Shown piece after piece: positions 17,120-25,477 of a stretch of DNA of 64,000 bases. The DNA is taken from the NCBI GenBank assembly GCA_902588925.1, contig CACIRB010000001.1:103199-167198 (forward strand). The letters run 5' to 3'. This DNA comes from an uncultured Pelagibacteraceae bacterium (GTDB lineage: Bacteria; Pseudomonadota; Alphaproteobacteria; Pelagibacterales; Pelagibacteraceae). Within the stretch, counting starts at the first letter, position 1, and each line of letters starts with the position of its first letter. Below the pieces are notes generated by a model. That model ran no database searches and had not been told where the DNA came from. It was given only the letters and a program-made list of their open reading frames with translations. A program made the position numbers and the translations under genes.

Positions 17120-18688
17120 TTAAAATACTATAAGACCAAAAATTACAAGAAGTAATAAGCCAATAATAGATTGGTTTCTAAATGCCACCATTTCAGATTT
17201 TTTATCGTTTAAAGCTGTATAAGAATTTGAGTTTTCTGGAATTTGTCCACTAGCTAAATACGTCAGAGCTTGATTTGCTTTGTCCATGATCTCAGGTAAC
17301 TCAGGTAATCTTTTAATTACTTCAGTACTATTTTTAAGTGTTTCATTAAAATTATTTATAGGGTCTTTTGTTTCTCTTAACCAATTTTCAAGAACTGGTC
17401 TAGAAGTTGTCCAAATATTAGTGTTAGGATTTAATTTTCTAGCCACTCCTTCAACTACGACCATTGTTTTTTGTAACATTAATAATTGAGGTTGAGTTTG
17501 CATATTAAATTTTTCTGTAACATCAAAAAGCTGTTTTAATAATTTTCCACCTGAAATATCTTTAACCTCTTGACCAAATATAGGTTCCCCTATCGACCTT
17601 AATGCTTGGGCAAGATCATCTATTGGTACATTTTTAGGGACCAATCCTGCAACCAAGTGAACTTCAGCAACTTTTTTATAATCTCTTTGAATAAATCCAA
17701 ATAAAATTTCAGCTAAAAAACGTTTACTCATTTTGTCTAATCTACCCATTATGCCAAAATCTATGGGAGCTATTTGACCGCTCTCATCAATAAATATATT
17801 TCCTTGGTGCATATCAGCATGAAAAAAACCATCTCTTACAGCATGTCTTAAAAAATGCTGGATAATATCTTCAGCAATTTTATTAGTGTTTAGATTTCTT
17901 TTTTTTAGCTCTTCTGTTTCACGAATAGATACACCGTCTATCCAATCTAATGTCATTACATTTTCACTAGTAAAGTTCCAATATATTTCAGGAACTTTAA
18001 ATCCAGCATCATTTTTTGTATTTTCTGCATATTCATTTGCAGCAGCTGCCTCAAACCTTAAATCCATTTCTAGGTTGGTTATTTCTTTCAATAAAAAAAC
18101 AACTTCTACAAGTTTTAATCTTTTAGTTTTTTTTAAGAAAGACTCAACAATAAAAGCAAATAGCATCATCGCATCAATTTCTTCATTAAATATTTTTTTG
18201 ATGTTGGGTCTAATAATTTTTATAGCTACATCTTTAATCGTACCATTATCATTTATTTTAGCTTTATGAACTTGTGCTATTGATGCAGCCGCAACTGGTT
18301 CACTCAAATCAATAATTGAATTATAAGCATCATTGCCCAAATCAGTTTTAATTATTTCTTTTGCCTGATTAATAGAAAATGGTGGTAAACGATCTTGTAA
18401 TTTTTCTAGTTTTGTAGAAAGTTCTTCTCCTATAATATCAGGTCTAGTAGCTAAAAATTGACCTAATTTTATAAAAGTTGTACCCATCGACTCCAATGAT
18501 TTTGAAAGCCTTTCTCCATCATCCTGCACATGTTGATTTAATTCTTTTTTTTCAAAAGAGATTGCTAAAAGTTGGAATAAAAACGTGATTGCTACCGGCG
18601 GTTTTTTAAATTTAGATGCAATATCTAAAATATCAGATTTTGCAATTTTTCTTCCTAATTTAAATAAAGTAATTATTTTTTTTAGCAT
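17120..18688 (-). CDS. ubiB: UbiB-family atypical kinase/ATPase for ubiquinone synthesis
   Basis: Membrane-associated ABC1/ADCK-type protein that supports coenzyme Q synthesis. Seen: the N-terminal KxGQ motif (FIKLGQFLATRPD near 75), the Ala-rich nucleotide loop AAASIAQVHKA, HADMHQGNIFI (catalytic loop) and PIDFGIMGRL (metal-binding DFG-like). The C-terminal NQSIIGLLLLVIFGLIVF is a membrane anchor. Start chosen at the ATG at 18688, which shares its A with the ubiE stop (TAATG); the longer frame would need a TTG at 18700. Product 522 residues. Confidence 0.94.
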   Translation of the reverse strand: MLKKIITLFKLGRKIAKSDILDIASKFKKPPVAITFLFQLLAISFEKKELNQHVQDDGERLSKSLESMGTTFIKLGQFLATRPDIIGEELSTKLEKLQDRLPPFSINQAKEIIKTDLGNDAYNSIIDLSEPVAAASIAQVHKAKINDNGTIKDVAIKIIRPNIKKIFNEEIDAMMLFAFIVESFLKKTKRLKLVEVVFLLKEITNLEMDLRFEAAAANEYAENTKNDAGFKVPEIYWNFTSENVMTLDWIDGVSIRETEELKKRNLNTNKIAEDIIQHFLRHAVRDGFFHADMHQGNIFIDESGQIAPIDFGIMGRLDKMSKRFLAEILFGFIQRDYKKVAEVHLVAGLVPKNVPIDDLAQALRSIGEPIFGQEVKDISGGKLLKQLFDVTEKFNMQTQPQLLMLQKTMVVVEGVARKLNPNTNIWTTSRPVLENWLRETKDPINNFNETLKNSTEVIKRLPELPEIMDKANQALTYLASGQIPENSNSYTALNDKKSEMVAFRNQSIIGLLLLVIFGLIVF

Positions 18689-19392
18689 TATATTTTCCAA
18701 CCACTATGGATAGAGACTATACCACCTGAAAAGTTCCTATAATTACATTTCGTAAAATTATGCTTTTTCATTAAGTCAATCAATTCTTCTTGATTAATAA
18801 ATTCTTCAATACTTTTTACCAAATATTCATATGGTTTTTTATCGCCGACAATAAATTGACCAATATGAGGAATTATTTTTGAATAGTTTTTATAAACAAA
18901 ATCTAAGTTAGAGTTTTGAATTTTTGAAAATTCTAAACATAGAAATCTTCCACCTGGTTTTAATACCCTATACGCTTCAGATATAGCTTTGTCTAAATTC
19001 TTTGTATTTCTGAGTCCAAAACTTATTGTGTAATAATCAAACTCGTTGTCTTGAAATGGAAGTCTCTCAGCAGCTGCATTAATCCATTTTATATTTTTAT
19101 ATTTAGATAATTTTTGCTTACCTTGACTAATCATACCTTTATTTGGATCTACACAAGTCACTTCTGACATTTGATTTGTATTATTCAAAAATAATTTACC
19201 AATATCACCAGTTCCACAAGCAACATCTATTAATTTTTTATTTGGAGACGGCTTCATAATATTGATTAGATTTTTTTTCCAAAATCTATGAATGCCCAGT
19301 GACATGAAATCATTCATCAAGTCGTATTTATTATAAACTTGATCAAAAACACCCTCTACAAGGCCTTTTTTATTTTGAAGATATTGTTGCAT
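18688..19392 (-). CDS. ubiE: Demethylmenaquinone/2-methoxy-6-polyprenyl-benzoquinol methyltransferase
   Basis: SAM-dependent C-methyltransferase of ubiquinone synthesis. 234 residues with VFDQVYNKYDLMNDFMSLGIHRFWKK at the start (signature helix), the SAM loop DVACGTGDIG, and YYTISFGLRNTKNLDKAI with RVLKPGGRFLCLEFS, the second UbiE signature. It is translationally coupled to ubiB and divergent from mutM, 29 bp away, the arrangement usual in alphaproteobacteria. Confidence 0.96.
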   Translation of the reverse strand: MQQYLQNKKGLVEGVFDQVYNKYDLMNDFMSLGIHRFWKKNLINIMKPSPNKKLIDVACGTGDIGKLFLNNTNQMSEVTCVDPNKGMISQGKQKLSKYKNIKWINAAAERLPFQDNEFDYYTISFGLRNTKNLDKAISEAYRVLKPGGRFLCLEFSKIQNSNLDFVYKNYSKIIPHIGQFIVGDKKPYEYLVKSIEEFINQEELIDLMKKHNFTKCNYRNFSGGIVSIHSGWKI

Positions 19393-19421
19393 AAAAAAAT
19401 ATATATTGAATATAGTGAGAA

Positions 19422-20285
19422 ATGCCAGAATTACCAGAAGTAGAAATTGTTAGACAATCTTTGCATAAAAAAATTAAACAAAAAAGTATTAAAAAAGTAA
19501 TTATTAGAAATAAAAATCTTAGATTTCCAGTTCCAAAAAATTTTAGTTCTTTTTTAAAGAATAAAAAAATTAAGAAAGTAGATAGATTTTCTAAGTATTT
19601 AATATTGAATTTTAAAAGTGGTGATTTTTGTTTGATACATTTAGGAATGTCTGGAACAATCCACATCATTGATAATAAAAAAAAATTAAAATTTACTAAT
19701 GCTAGTTTTTATCATTCTCCTATATTGCCAAAAAAACATAATCATATTGAGTTAATATTTAATTCTTTGAAAGTAATTTATAATGATCCAAGAAGATTTG
19801 GGTTTTTTGAGTTAGTAGAAAATAAAAAAAAATTAGAAAATAGATTTCAAAATTTAGGACCAGAACCATTCAATTTAAATTTTGATTTGAATTACGTTTT
19901 TAATTACTTCAAAGGAAAGAATAAAAATATCAAAACTTTTCTATTAGACCAAAAATTTGTTTCTGGAATTGGAAATATTTACGCAAGTGAAATTTTATTT
20001 CTAAGTAAAGTTTATCCATTTAAAAAAGCAAGTTTGTTATCTACAGAAGATTGTAAAAAAATTATTTATAATTCAAAAAAAATTTTATTAAGAGCAATTA
20101 AAAGAGGTGGTTCAAGTATTAGGGATTTTAAAGATACATTAGGATCTTCTGGTAACTACCAAAAAGAATTTAAAGTATATCAGCAAGAAGGATTAAGATG
20201 CAAAACTAAAGGATGCACAGATACTATACAAAAAAAAATTGTATCAAATAGATCCACTTTCTTTTGTAATTCCTGTCAAAATTAG
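19422..20285 (+). CDS. mutM: Formamidopyrimidine-DNA glycosylase
   Basis: Removes 8-oxoguanine and ring-opened purines and nicks the abasic site. The N-terminal Pro nucleophile and Glu are in MPELPEVEIVRQ. FLLDQKFVSGIGNIYASEILF near 175 is the helix-two-turn-helix, and the C-terminal zinc finger has CKTKGC and CNSC. 287 residues, normal length. The gene is rich in Lys/Asn codons, in line with the A+T bias. A minus-strand open frame across its start is a shadow. Confidence 0.96.
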   Translation: MPELPEVEIVRQSLHKKIKQKSIKKVIIRNKNLRFPVPKNFSSFLKNKKIKKVDRFSKYLILNFKSGDFCLIHLGMSGTIHIIDNKKKLKFTNASFYHSPILPKKHNHIELIFNSLKVIYNDPRRFGFFELVENKKKLENRFQNLGPEPFNLNFDLNYVFNYFKGKNKNIKTFLLDQKFVSGIGNIYASEILFLSKVYPFKKASLLSTEDCKKIIYNSKKILLRAIKRGGSSIRDFKDTLGSSGNYQKEFKVYQQEGLRCKTKGCTDTIQKKIVSNRSTFFCNSCQN

Positions 20286-20297
20286 ATAAATATTTAG

Positions 20298-20326
20298 TTG
20301 ACCGTTTTCAGTTCTCAAGCTATACC
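20298..20326 (+). promoter_or_regulatory. Promoter giving a probably leaderless rpsT mRNA
   Basis: TTGACC (20298-20303), 17-bp spacer, TATACC (20321-20326). The -10 ends only 7 bases before the rpsT ATG at 20334, so transcription should start at or next to the start codon. There is no Shine-Dalgarno, which agrees with a leaderless message. Confidence 0.6.
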
Positions 20327-20333
20327 CCTGCGC

Positions 20334-20594
20334 ATGGCAAATACAAAATCAGCTATTAAACGTATAAGACGAATTTCTAAGCAAACAGCAGTTAATAAAG
20401 CTAGAAAAAGTAGATTTAGAAATGCATTAAAGAAAATGAACGCTTTAATTGATAATAAAAAGAAAGATGAAGCATTAAAATTCTTACCTAAACTAAACTC
20501 TGAGTTGATGAAGATTGCAAAAACTGGTGTGATTAAAAAACAAAATGCATCAAGAAACGTATCAAGAGTAACAAAAAAGATTGCAGCAATTTAG
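20334..20594 (+). CDS. rpsT: 30S ribosomal protein S20
   Basis: 16S rRNA-binding protein of the 30S body. 86 residues starting MANTKSAIKRIRRI, with the typical basic helical composition and the GVIKKQNASRNVSRVTKKI C-terminus. A longer frame from 20298 would overlap the promoter and add non-homologous residues, so the ATG at 20334 is chosen. rpsT next to dnaA is conserved in alphaproteobacteria. Confidence 0.95.
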   Translation: MANTKSAIKRIRRISKQTAVNKARKSRFRNALKKMNALIDNKKKDEALKFLPKLNSELMKIAKTGVIKKQNASRNVSRVTKKIAAI

Positions 20595-20910
20595 CAACAT
20601 CAAGTTTTTTTCTAAAATAAATTTTAATAACACATAATATAAGAATTTAACATTTTTAAATTACTACATTTAGATTTAGTAAATTTTTGATCAGATGCAA
20701 TGCAATTAATCATTGATTCAATCTATATTTGATTCAATCAAAAATTTTAATTTTACAAATATATTTTTTAATCAATCTACAATTTAAATTTATTTAAAAA
20801 ATCTTATGACAAAGAATCTACAATTGCAGATTTAATTTTTTTTTAATTTTGAATTCAATACTTGTTGCAAAATTTTTTAAATCGTTCTAACTGAGGGTCT
20901 TCCTTAAGTT
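20595..20910. other. 316-bp AT-rich gap upstream of dnaA with two pairs of direct repeats (possible origin or dnaA control region)
   Basis: No gene seen. TTGATTCAATC occurs at 20713-20723 and 20729-20739 (16-bp period; the first copy lies in the perfect 11-bp palindrome ATTGATTCAAT). AATCTACAATT occurs at 20774-20784 and 20815-20825 (41 bp apart, about four helical turns). Between and after them are long A/T runs that could melt easily. It is the longest gene-free stretch in the window. No TTATCCACA DnaA box is present, so an origin is only one option; dnaA promoter control is another. Confidence 0.4.
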
Positions 20911-22329
20911 ATGAATAAATCTTATATAAATAAAAACATAAATAATTTTGCTTCAGAAGAGCTTAACTGGCAACAAATTCAATCTGAAATGAAGAATAAA
21001 TTAGGTTTAGAAATTTATGAAAGTTGGTTAAAAAAAATATCATTTCTTGAGGAACATAATAATTATATACTTTTATCTGTTCCAACCAGATTTATTAGAG
21101 ACTGGATAACTTCAAGGTATTTAGACCAAATTCTGAAAATAATTAAATTGTATAAAAAAGATATAATTAGAATTGAATTTAAAATTATTGATCAAAAAGT
21201 AGATAAGGAGTTGAAAGACTCAACAAATATTGAAAGTAACCAAAATGAAAAAGTTTCATTTATAAAAGATTCTTATCTTCAGTATAACCGAATAGATCCA
21301 AACAAACGATTTGATAACTTTATAACTGGATCAAGCAATAAACTTGCATTTGAAGCTTCTTTAAAAGTTACTGAAAATATTTCTCATTATAATCCACTCT
21401 ATATTTATGGTGGTGTTGGAATGGGGAAAACTCACTTATTAAATTCAATTGGTTTTGAGATGAAGAAAAAAAGTAAAGTGATGTTCATTTCAGCTGAGCG
21501 TTTTATGTATCAGTTTGTAAAATCAATTAAATTAAATGATATGGTCAAGTTTAAAGAATATTTTAGAAATACTGACATTTTACTAATAGATGATATCCAG
21601 TTTATTAGTGGTAAAGAAGCGATGCAGGAAGAATTTTTTCATACATTCAATGCTTTGTTAGATAAAGGATCACAAATTATCGTATCTGCTGATAGAGCTC
21701 CTAATAAATTAATGCGTATTCAAGAGAGAATTAAATCTAGGTTTTCAGGTGGATTAGTTGTTGATATTCAAAAACCTGATTTAGAATTACGAAAAAAAAT
21801 AGTTCAAAAAAAAACAGAAGAATTAAACAATTTATATTCAGATCAGCTTCAAGTATCAAAAGAAATACAAGATTTTATCAGTAACGAGATTTCTGGAAGT
21901 GTTAGAGAATTAGTTGGAGCAGTTAATCGAATAGTATCCTTTTCAAGAATTTATAACAAAATTCCAAATTTATCTGAAATCAAAGTGGTATTAAAAGATC
22001 TTTTGAATATCTCAGAAAACAAAGTAACGATTGACTTGATACAGACTATTGTGTGTAAGTTTTTCAAGATAAGCAAAAATGAAATGCTTTCTTCAAGACG
22101 ATCAAGATACCTTGTAAGACCTCGACAGACAGCAATTTACTTAACTAAAATTCTAACTTCAAAATCCTTACCAGAAATAGGTAGAGAATTCTCGAATAGA
22201 GACCACACAACAATTATCCACTCTGTTAAAACAATAGAGAAAATCAAAGAAAAAGATCCAGAAATGGTAGATAATATTAATAAACTAAAAAATCAGATTT
22301 TATACAATAACAAAGAAAATGAAATTTAA
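20911..22329 (+). CDS. dnaA: Chromosomal replication initiator protein DnaA
   Basis: AAA+ ATPase that opens the replication origin. N-terminal DnaB-interaction domain (about 1-85), linker, then RFDNFITGSSNKLAFEASL leading to Walker A GGVGMGKTHLL (near 170), Walker B LLIDDIQFI (near 225), sensor region SADRAPNKLMRIQERIKSRF, and C-terminal DNA-binding domain with the signature RDHTTIIHSVKTI. 472 residues. Overlaps dnaN by 11 bp. Confidence 0.98.
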   Translation: MNKSYINKNINNFASEELNWQQIQSEMKNKLGLEIYESWLKKISFLEEHNNYILLSVPTRFIRDWITSRYLDQILKIIKLYKKDIIRIEFKIIDQKVDKELKDSTNIESNQNEKVSFIKDSYLQYNRIDPNKRFDNFITGSSNKLAFEASLKVTENISHYNPLYIYGGVGMGKTHLLNSIGFEMKKKSKVMFISAERFMYQFVKSIKLNDMVKFKEYFRNTDILLIDDIQFISGKEAMQEEFFHTFNALLDKGSQIIVSADRAPNKLMRIQERIKSRFSGGLVVDIQKPDLELRKKIVQKKTEELNNLYSDQLQVSKEIQDFISNEISGSVRELVGAVNRIVSFSRIYNKIPNLSEIKVVLKDLLNISENKVTIDLIQTIVCKFFKISKNEMLSSRRSRYLVRPRQTAIYLTKILTSKSLPEIGREFSNRDHTTIIHSVKTIEKIKEKDPEMVDNINKLKNQILYNNKENEI

Positions 22330-23431
22330 CGTCAATCAACAAGATCTTCAGCAAGCACTAAATTATTGTCAGGGTGTAATTGAAAAGAGAAGCACGTTAC
22401 CAATTTTATCTAATATTCTATTAGATGCTAGTAATTCTAAATTAACAATTACTGCTACAGATCTTGATTTGATTTTTATACATCAGCTTAGCAATGTTGA
22501 AATTTTAGATGAGGGAAAAACAACAACAACTTCTTCAATTATGTATGACATAATCAGAAAATTAACATCAGGAAAAAAAATTAACCTTACTCTTACCGAT
22601 GTAAGTAAATTACAAGTAGAGTCAGAAAAATCAATTTTTAATTTAAATTGTATTAGTGCTACAGAGTTTCCATTAACTGATGAGAATTTTAATGAAAATG
22701 AATTTATTATAAAATCAAAACAATTATTAAAGCTTCTAAATAAATGTAAGTTTTCTGTTTCAAATGATGAAACTCGACATTACTTAAGTGGTATCTATTT
22801 TCACCAAACCGAGGTTGAGGATAAAAATTATTTAACGGCTGTTGCTACCGATAGTCATAGAATGTCGATTTCAAAAATCAGGCTAGACGAAAAAATTGAA
22901 TTTGATCCTATTATACTTCCTAAAAAAACAATTTTTCAACTTTGTTCACTGTTAGATAGTTATGATGGTGATGTAAAAGTATCAAATCTAAAGTCAAAAA
23001 TTAAGTTTGAGCTAAATAATAGTATTTTAATTTCAAAACTTATCGATGGAAAATTCCCGAATTACATTCAGGTAATCCCTAAAAATAATCAAAAAAAATT
23101 AGAAATTGATTTAAAACTTTTCTTAAACTCAGTTGATAGAGTGGCTTCTGTATCTCTGGATAAGAAAGATGGTGTAAAATTTAATTTATCAAATGATACT
23201 CTTAATCTTTCGGTAAATAATACTAATAGTGGAGACGGAAAAGAAACATTAAATGTTAAATTTGATCACGACTTAGAAATAAGTTTTAACTCCAGATATT
23301 TGATTGATGTAGCTTCGCAATTAGACGGAGATAGAGTTGAAATTTTCTTTAATGATACTGGTTCACCAGCTTTAATAAAAGACCCAGGTGATTTTGATAG
23401 TATTTATGTTGTGATGCCAATGAAGGGTTAG
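22319..23431 (+). CDS. dnaN: DNA polymerase III subunit beta (sliding clamp)
   Basis: Ring-shaped processivity clamp. 370 residues in three clamp domains: MKFNVNQQDLQQAL and RSTLPILSNILLDA at the start, an ATDSHRMSI segment in the middle, and the C-terminal GDFDSIYVVMPMKG that forms part of the partner-binding pocket. Starts 11 bp inside dnaA. recF, often next in line, is not here; dnaN instead converges on plsC with a 4-bp overlap. Confidence 0.97.
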   Translation: MKFNVNQQDLQQALNYCQGVIEKRSTLPILSNILLDASNSKLTITATDLDLIFIHQLSNVEILDEGKTTTTSSIMYDIIRKLTSGKKINLTLTDVSKLQVESEKSIFNLNCISATEFPLTDENFNENEFIIKSKQLLKLLNKCKFSVSNDETRHYLSGIYFHQTEVEDKNYLTAVATDSHRMSISKIRLDEKIEFDPIILPKKTIFQLCSLLDSYDGDVKVSNLKSKIKFELNNSILISKLIDGKFPNYIQVIPKNNQKKLEIDLKLFLNSVDRVASVSLDKKDGVKFNLSNDTLNLSVNNTNSGDGKETLNVKFDHDLEISFNSRYLIDVASQLDGDRVEIFFNDTGSPALIKDPGDFDSIYVVMPMKG

Positions 23432-24129
23432 TTTATTAAATCTAATTCTTGATAAATATTTTTTTCTAGGGTTTTTAAAAATTCATTTTTTTCTAGGCCA
23501 GCAGAAATAGGTTTTAATATTGATACAGTAATTGTTCTATTACTATTTTTACTACCATTTTTTGGCCATACGTACCCAGAATTTATAGCAACTGGCAAAC
23601 AATTTATCTTTAATTCTTCATATATTCTTGAGGCTCCTTTTTTAAATGGAGTTCTATCGTCAGGCAAAACCCTTGTACCTTGAGGAAAAATAATTAATGG
23701 ACGATTTGATAGTGATATTGTTTTTGAAATATCATTAAAAAAACTTAAATTATCTTTTGTTGTTTTATTTCTATTTATTGAAATTGATCCTATTTTTTTT
23801 AAATACCAACCAAATATTGGAATTTTTAGAAGTTCTTTCTTTAAAATAAAAACTGGTGAATTAAAAATAGTTTGTAAATAAAAGGTCTCAAACATTGATT
23901 GATGAGATGCAGCAATAAAAAATTTATCCTCTTTCATTATATTTTCTTCACCTTTGATATGGATTTTTACTGAAAGGATAAACCTTAAGCAAATACCAGT
24001 CCAATAGCCCATTAATTTGCCACCTATTAAAACAATTTTTCTTGGTAGAAAAAAAGAAGGTAAAAAAATTATAGAAATAAAAATAATTCCAGTAAAAAAA
24101 ATTATTGAAAATAAAATGTTTCTTATCAT
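23428..24129 (-). CDS. plsC: 1-acyl-sn-glycerol-3-phosphate acyltransferase
   Basis: Acylates lysophosphatidic acid in phospholipid synthesis at the inner membrane. 233 residues; the N-terminal IRNILFSIIFFTGIIFISIIFL is a membrane helix. The acyltransferase motif I reads ASHQSMFET (His-x4-Glu in place of the textbook His-x4-Asp), and motif III reads FPQGTR. Such variants are seen in alphaproteobacterial PlsC as far as I recall. It lies 11 bp after lysA on the same strand, so is probably cotranscribed with argH and lysA. Confidence 0.87.
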   Translation of the reverse strand: MIRNILFSIIFFTGIIFISIIFLPSFFLPRKIVLIGGKLMGYWTGICLRFILSVKIHIKGEENIMKEDKFFIAASHQSMFETFYLQTIFNSPVFILKKELLKIPIFGWYLKKIGSISINRNKTTKDNLSFFNDISKTISLSNRPLIIFPQGTRVLPDDRTPFKKGASRIYEELKINCLPVAINSGYVWPKNGSKNSNRTITVSILKPISAGLEKNEFLKTLEKNIYQELDLIN

Positions 24130-24140
24130 TGTTTCAAAAG

Positions 24141-25355
24141 CTAAATTAAATCTTTATGCTTTTGTCTTTTTCTAATTATTTTTATTTTGTTGTTTTTAAT
24201 TAATATTTCTGATGGTTTTGTTCTTAAATTATAATTTGAACTTAGTGACATCCCGTATGCACCAACATCACATATTGCAATATAGTCCTTTTCTTGAAGT
24301 TCCTGAAAGTTTTTAATAGTTACAAACTTGTCTGTACTTTCACATATAGGTCCTACAAATTCATAAGTTTTTTTGGAAACTTTTCGAGATTTAATAACTG
24401 GTAAAGTTTTATGAATTGCACCATATAATGCTGGTCTCATTAAATCATTCATTGCCGCATCTAATATAATGAATTTTTTACTTTCACTGTCTTTTATATA
24501 AATAACTTTTGTAATTAATGTTCCAGCATTTCCTATTATAGACCGCCCAGGTTCAAATATTATTTTACATTTTTTATTTTTTAAAAATTTCTTAATGGCT
24601 AAATTATATTTTTTATAATTAAGTTTTTTATTATCATCTGTGTATTTAATTCCCATACCACCGCCTAAATCGATATATTCAAATTTATGAGATGTTTTTT
24701 TCAGAAAATTATCAACCACTTTAAGCATTTTTTCATATGGTTTATGATCTAAAATTTGGCTTCCAATATGAACACTTAAACAATTAAGATCAATATTTTT
24801 TGAATTTTTACAATAATCAATAATCTCATGAAATGTTTTTTCATTTACACCAAATTTATTTTCCTTCTTGCCAGTTGAAATTTGGCTTAATGTTTTGGCA
24901 TCAGTATTAGGATTTAATCTTAGACCAATTTTTACAATTTTATTTTTAATTTTAGCAACCTTGTTTATTTCTTTTATTTCACTTTTAGATTCTGCATTTA
25001 TTAATAAAATTTTTTTGTCTATTGCATATTTTATTTCATCTGTAGTTTTACCTACCCCCGAAAAAACAATTTTTTTTGGATCAACACCTGCTTTAAGAGC
25101 CATCATCATTTCACCAATAGAAACAACATCAGCTCCTAAACCAAATTTTGCTATTTCATGTATTAAATTTACATTAGTATTTGATTTAACCGCAAAACAT
25201 ATCAATGGTGATATTGATTTAAAATTTTTTTTGAAATTTAATATATTTTCTCTTAATCTTGAATATGAGTAACAATAAGTTGGAGTATTGTACTTTTGAG
25301 CAATATCTTGGAAATAATGTTTTTCAATTGAAAGTTTTTTATTAATATATTTCAT
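24141..25355 (-). CDS. lysA: Diaminopimelate decarboxylase
   Basis: PLP enzyme making lysine from meso-diaminopimelate. 404 residues. PLP Lys in CFAVKSNTN (near 60), LSVHIGSQI, the glycine-rich LGGGMGIKY, the EPGRSI phosphate-binding motif and GPICESTDKF (catalytic Cys) are all visible. The GPICES context reads STDKF rather than the more usual SGD. Its ATG overlaps the stop of the 41-residue lipoprotein gene, and argH lies upstream: argH-lipoprotein-lysA is a recurrent alphaproteobacterial order. Confidence 0.96.
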   Translation of the reverse strand: MKYINKKLSIEKHYFQDIAQKYNTPTYCYSYSRLRENILNFKKNFKSISPLICFAVKSNTNVNLIHEIAKFGLGADVVSIGEMMMALKAGVDPKKIVFSGVGKTTDEIKYAIDKKILLINAESKSEIKEINKVAKIKNKIVKIGLRLNPNTDAKTLSQISTGKKENKFGVNEKTFHEIIDYCKNSKNIDLNCLSVHIGSQILDHKPYEKMLKVVDNFLKKTSHKFEYIDLGGGMGIKYTDDNKKLNYKKYNLAIKKFLKNKKCKIIFEPGRSIIGNAGTLITKVIYIKDSESKKFIILDAAMNDLMRPALYGAIHKTLPVIKSRKVSKKTYEFVGPICESTDKFVTIKNFQELQEKDYIAICDVGAYGMSLSSNYNLRTKPSEILIKNNKIKIIRKRQKHKDLI

Positions 25356-25477
25356 TTTGTTTTAAATAGAGGATCACATTTCTCTTCTTCTGAACCTGTA
25401 TAAGTTGGACAATTTTTCTTACCACAAGATACCAGCATAAATGAAATTAAAATTAAAAGTGATATTTTTTTAATCAT
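25352..25477 (-). CDS. Small lipoprotein, LptM-like by position
   Basis: A 41-residue open frame. MIKKISLLILISFMLVSCG is a textbook lipoprotein signal with lipobox LVSC (Cys18 the lipidated residue). The mature part is about 24 residues with two further Cys (NC and KC). It overlaps argH upstream by 4 bp and lysA downstream by 4 bp (both ATGA), which strongly supports translation. A tiny lipoprotein at argH-lysA is found in many proteobacteria; LptM (YifL), which helps assemble the LPS translocon LptD, is the likely relative, but the mature sequence is too short to be sure. Confidence 0.8.
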   Translation of the reverse strand: MIKKISLLILISFMLVSCGKKNCPTYTGSEEEKCDPLFKTK

